A DNA stretch of 32,521 nucleotides from the NCBI GenBank assembly GCA_041591635.1, contig JBFHRO010000007.1:1-32521 (forward strand). Reading direction: 5' to 3'. Positions within the stretch are counted from its first letter, which is position 1. Each line of letters opens with the position of its first letter. The notes below the pieces were generated by a model. That model was not told the DNA's origin. It saw only the letters and a list, made by a program, of their open reading frames with translations, and ran no database searches. This DNA comes from JACKOD01 sp041591635. GTDB lineage: Bacteria; Pseudomonadota; Gammaproteobacteria; Pseudomonadales; Oleiphilaceae. This document shows, in pieces, positions 32,347 through 32,521 of the stretch. The position numbers and the translations under genes were made by a program.

Positions 32347-32361
32347 GTTACCATGGGTAAC
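32347..32361. promoter_or_regulatory. 15 bp inverted repeat in the deacetylase/acetyltransferase divergent gap
   Basis: GTTACC-ATG-GGTAAC is a near-perfect palindrome 39 bases before the acetyltransferase gene start. Its size and place suit a dimeric repressor or activator site. No regulator gene is in the window. A shorter pair, GTAC/GTAC, lies near 32251-32266. Confidence 0.45.
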
Positions 32362-32399
32362 GGTTTCCTTCGCCAACCTTGACTCAAAGGAGATTGCCT

Positions 32400-32521
32400 G
32401 TGAGTACACGTCACCTGGATGCGCTTTTCACCCCTCGCTCCATCGTCATCCTTGGTGCCTCCGAGCGACCACGCAATCTTGGAGGTATCGTACTGCGCAA
32501 TCTTCTGGCGTGCGATTATCC
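32400..32521 (+). CDS. Acetyl-CoA synthetase-like / protein acetyltransferase (Pat/PatZ type), N-terminus only
   Basis: Forty codons are visible, starting at GTG 32400 with AAGGAG eight bases before it. The sequence STRHLDALFTPRSIVILGASERP, then NLGGIVLRNLL, is the CoA-binding Rossmann domain that opens NDP-forming acyl-CoA synthetase-like proteins, including the ~900 aa PatZ/YfiQ lysine acetyltransferases with a C-terminal GNAT domain. Whether the GNAT domain is present cannot be seen because the gene leaves the window. The divergent HDAC-like gene supports a protein acetylation role. Confidence 0.75.
   Translation, partial: MSTRHLDALFTPRSIVILGASERPRNLGGIVLRNLLACDY

Overview
The window looks like a chromosomal segment of a polarly flagellated, probably marine, gammaproteobacterium (Cellvibrionaceae-like is a guess). 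The basis is the moderately high GC, the FolD, FlaG, FliD, FliS and motility accessory factor (Maf) sequences, sigma-54 and sigma-28 (FliA) promoters at flagellar genes, and a class II HDAC-like gene beside a protein acetyltransferase gene. I ran no database search; assignments rest on motifs and remembered family features.

Layout. (1) 1-468: 5' part of folD on the minus strand. (2) 769-3135: three overlapping genes of the 'arsenosugar' type, an ArsS-like radical SAM protein and two small glycosyltransferase-fold proteins. (3) 3420-10470: a small methyltransferase, then pseB-pseC, an aldo/keto reductase, an SpsF-like nucleotidyltransferase, a class III aminotransferase and pseG. (4) 10672-15834: a cobalamin-type radical SAM enzyme with its own predicted FliA promoter, a reverse-strand methyltransferase, a FemAB/GNAT-like protein, pseI and a PseH-like GNAT protein. 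(5) 15896-20683, minus strand: an Hpt-REC-REC-GGDEF-EAL protein whose output domains are degenerate, and a TPR-methyltransferase fusion. (6) 20812-31156: two large flagellin genes (one minus, one plus), a Maf-type flagellin glycosyltransferase, flaG, fliD and fliS. (7) 31265-32521: an HDAC-family deacetylase and, divergently, the start of a CoA-ligase-type protein acetyltransferase gene.

How the parts fit. PseB, PseC, PseH-like, PseG, PseI and the SpsF-like enzyme can account for UDP-GlcNAc to CMP-pseudaminic acid; the Maf protein between the flagellin genes would attach the sugar to flagellin. Interleaved are genes not needed for plain pseudaminic acid: the aldo/keto reductase, class III aminotransferase, B12-type radical SAM enzyme, FemAB-like protein and three SAM methyltransferases. 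This suggests a decorated nonulosonate or a second sugar on the filament.

Regulation read from the sequence. The minus-strand flagellin has a near-consensus sigma-54 promoter. The plus-strand flagellin, fliD, fliS and the B12 radical SAM gene have FliA-like promoters. The last of these ties a tailoring enzyme to late flagellar expression and is the most interesting signal here. Several short tandem repeats (16 bp x5, 9 bp x4, 17 bp x3) sit in intergenic leaders of this locus.
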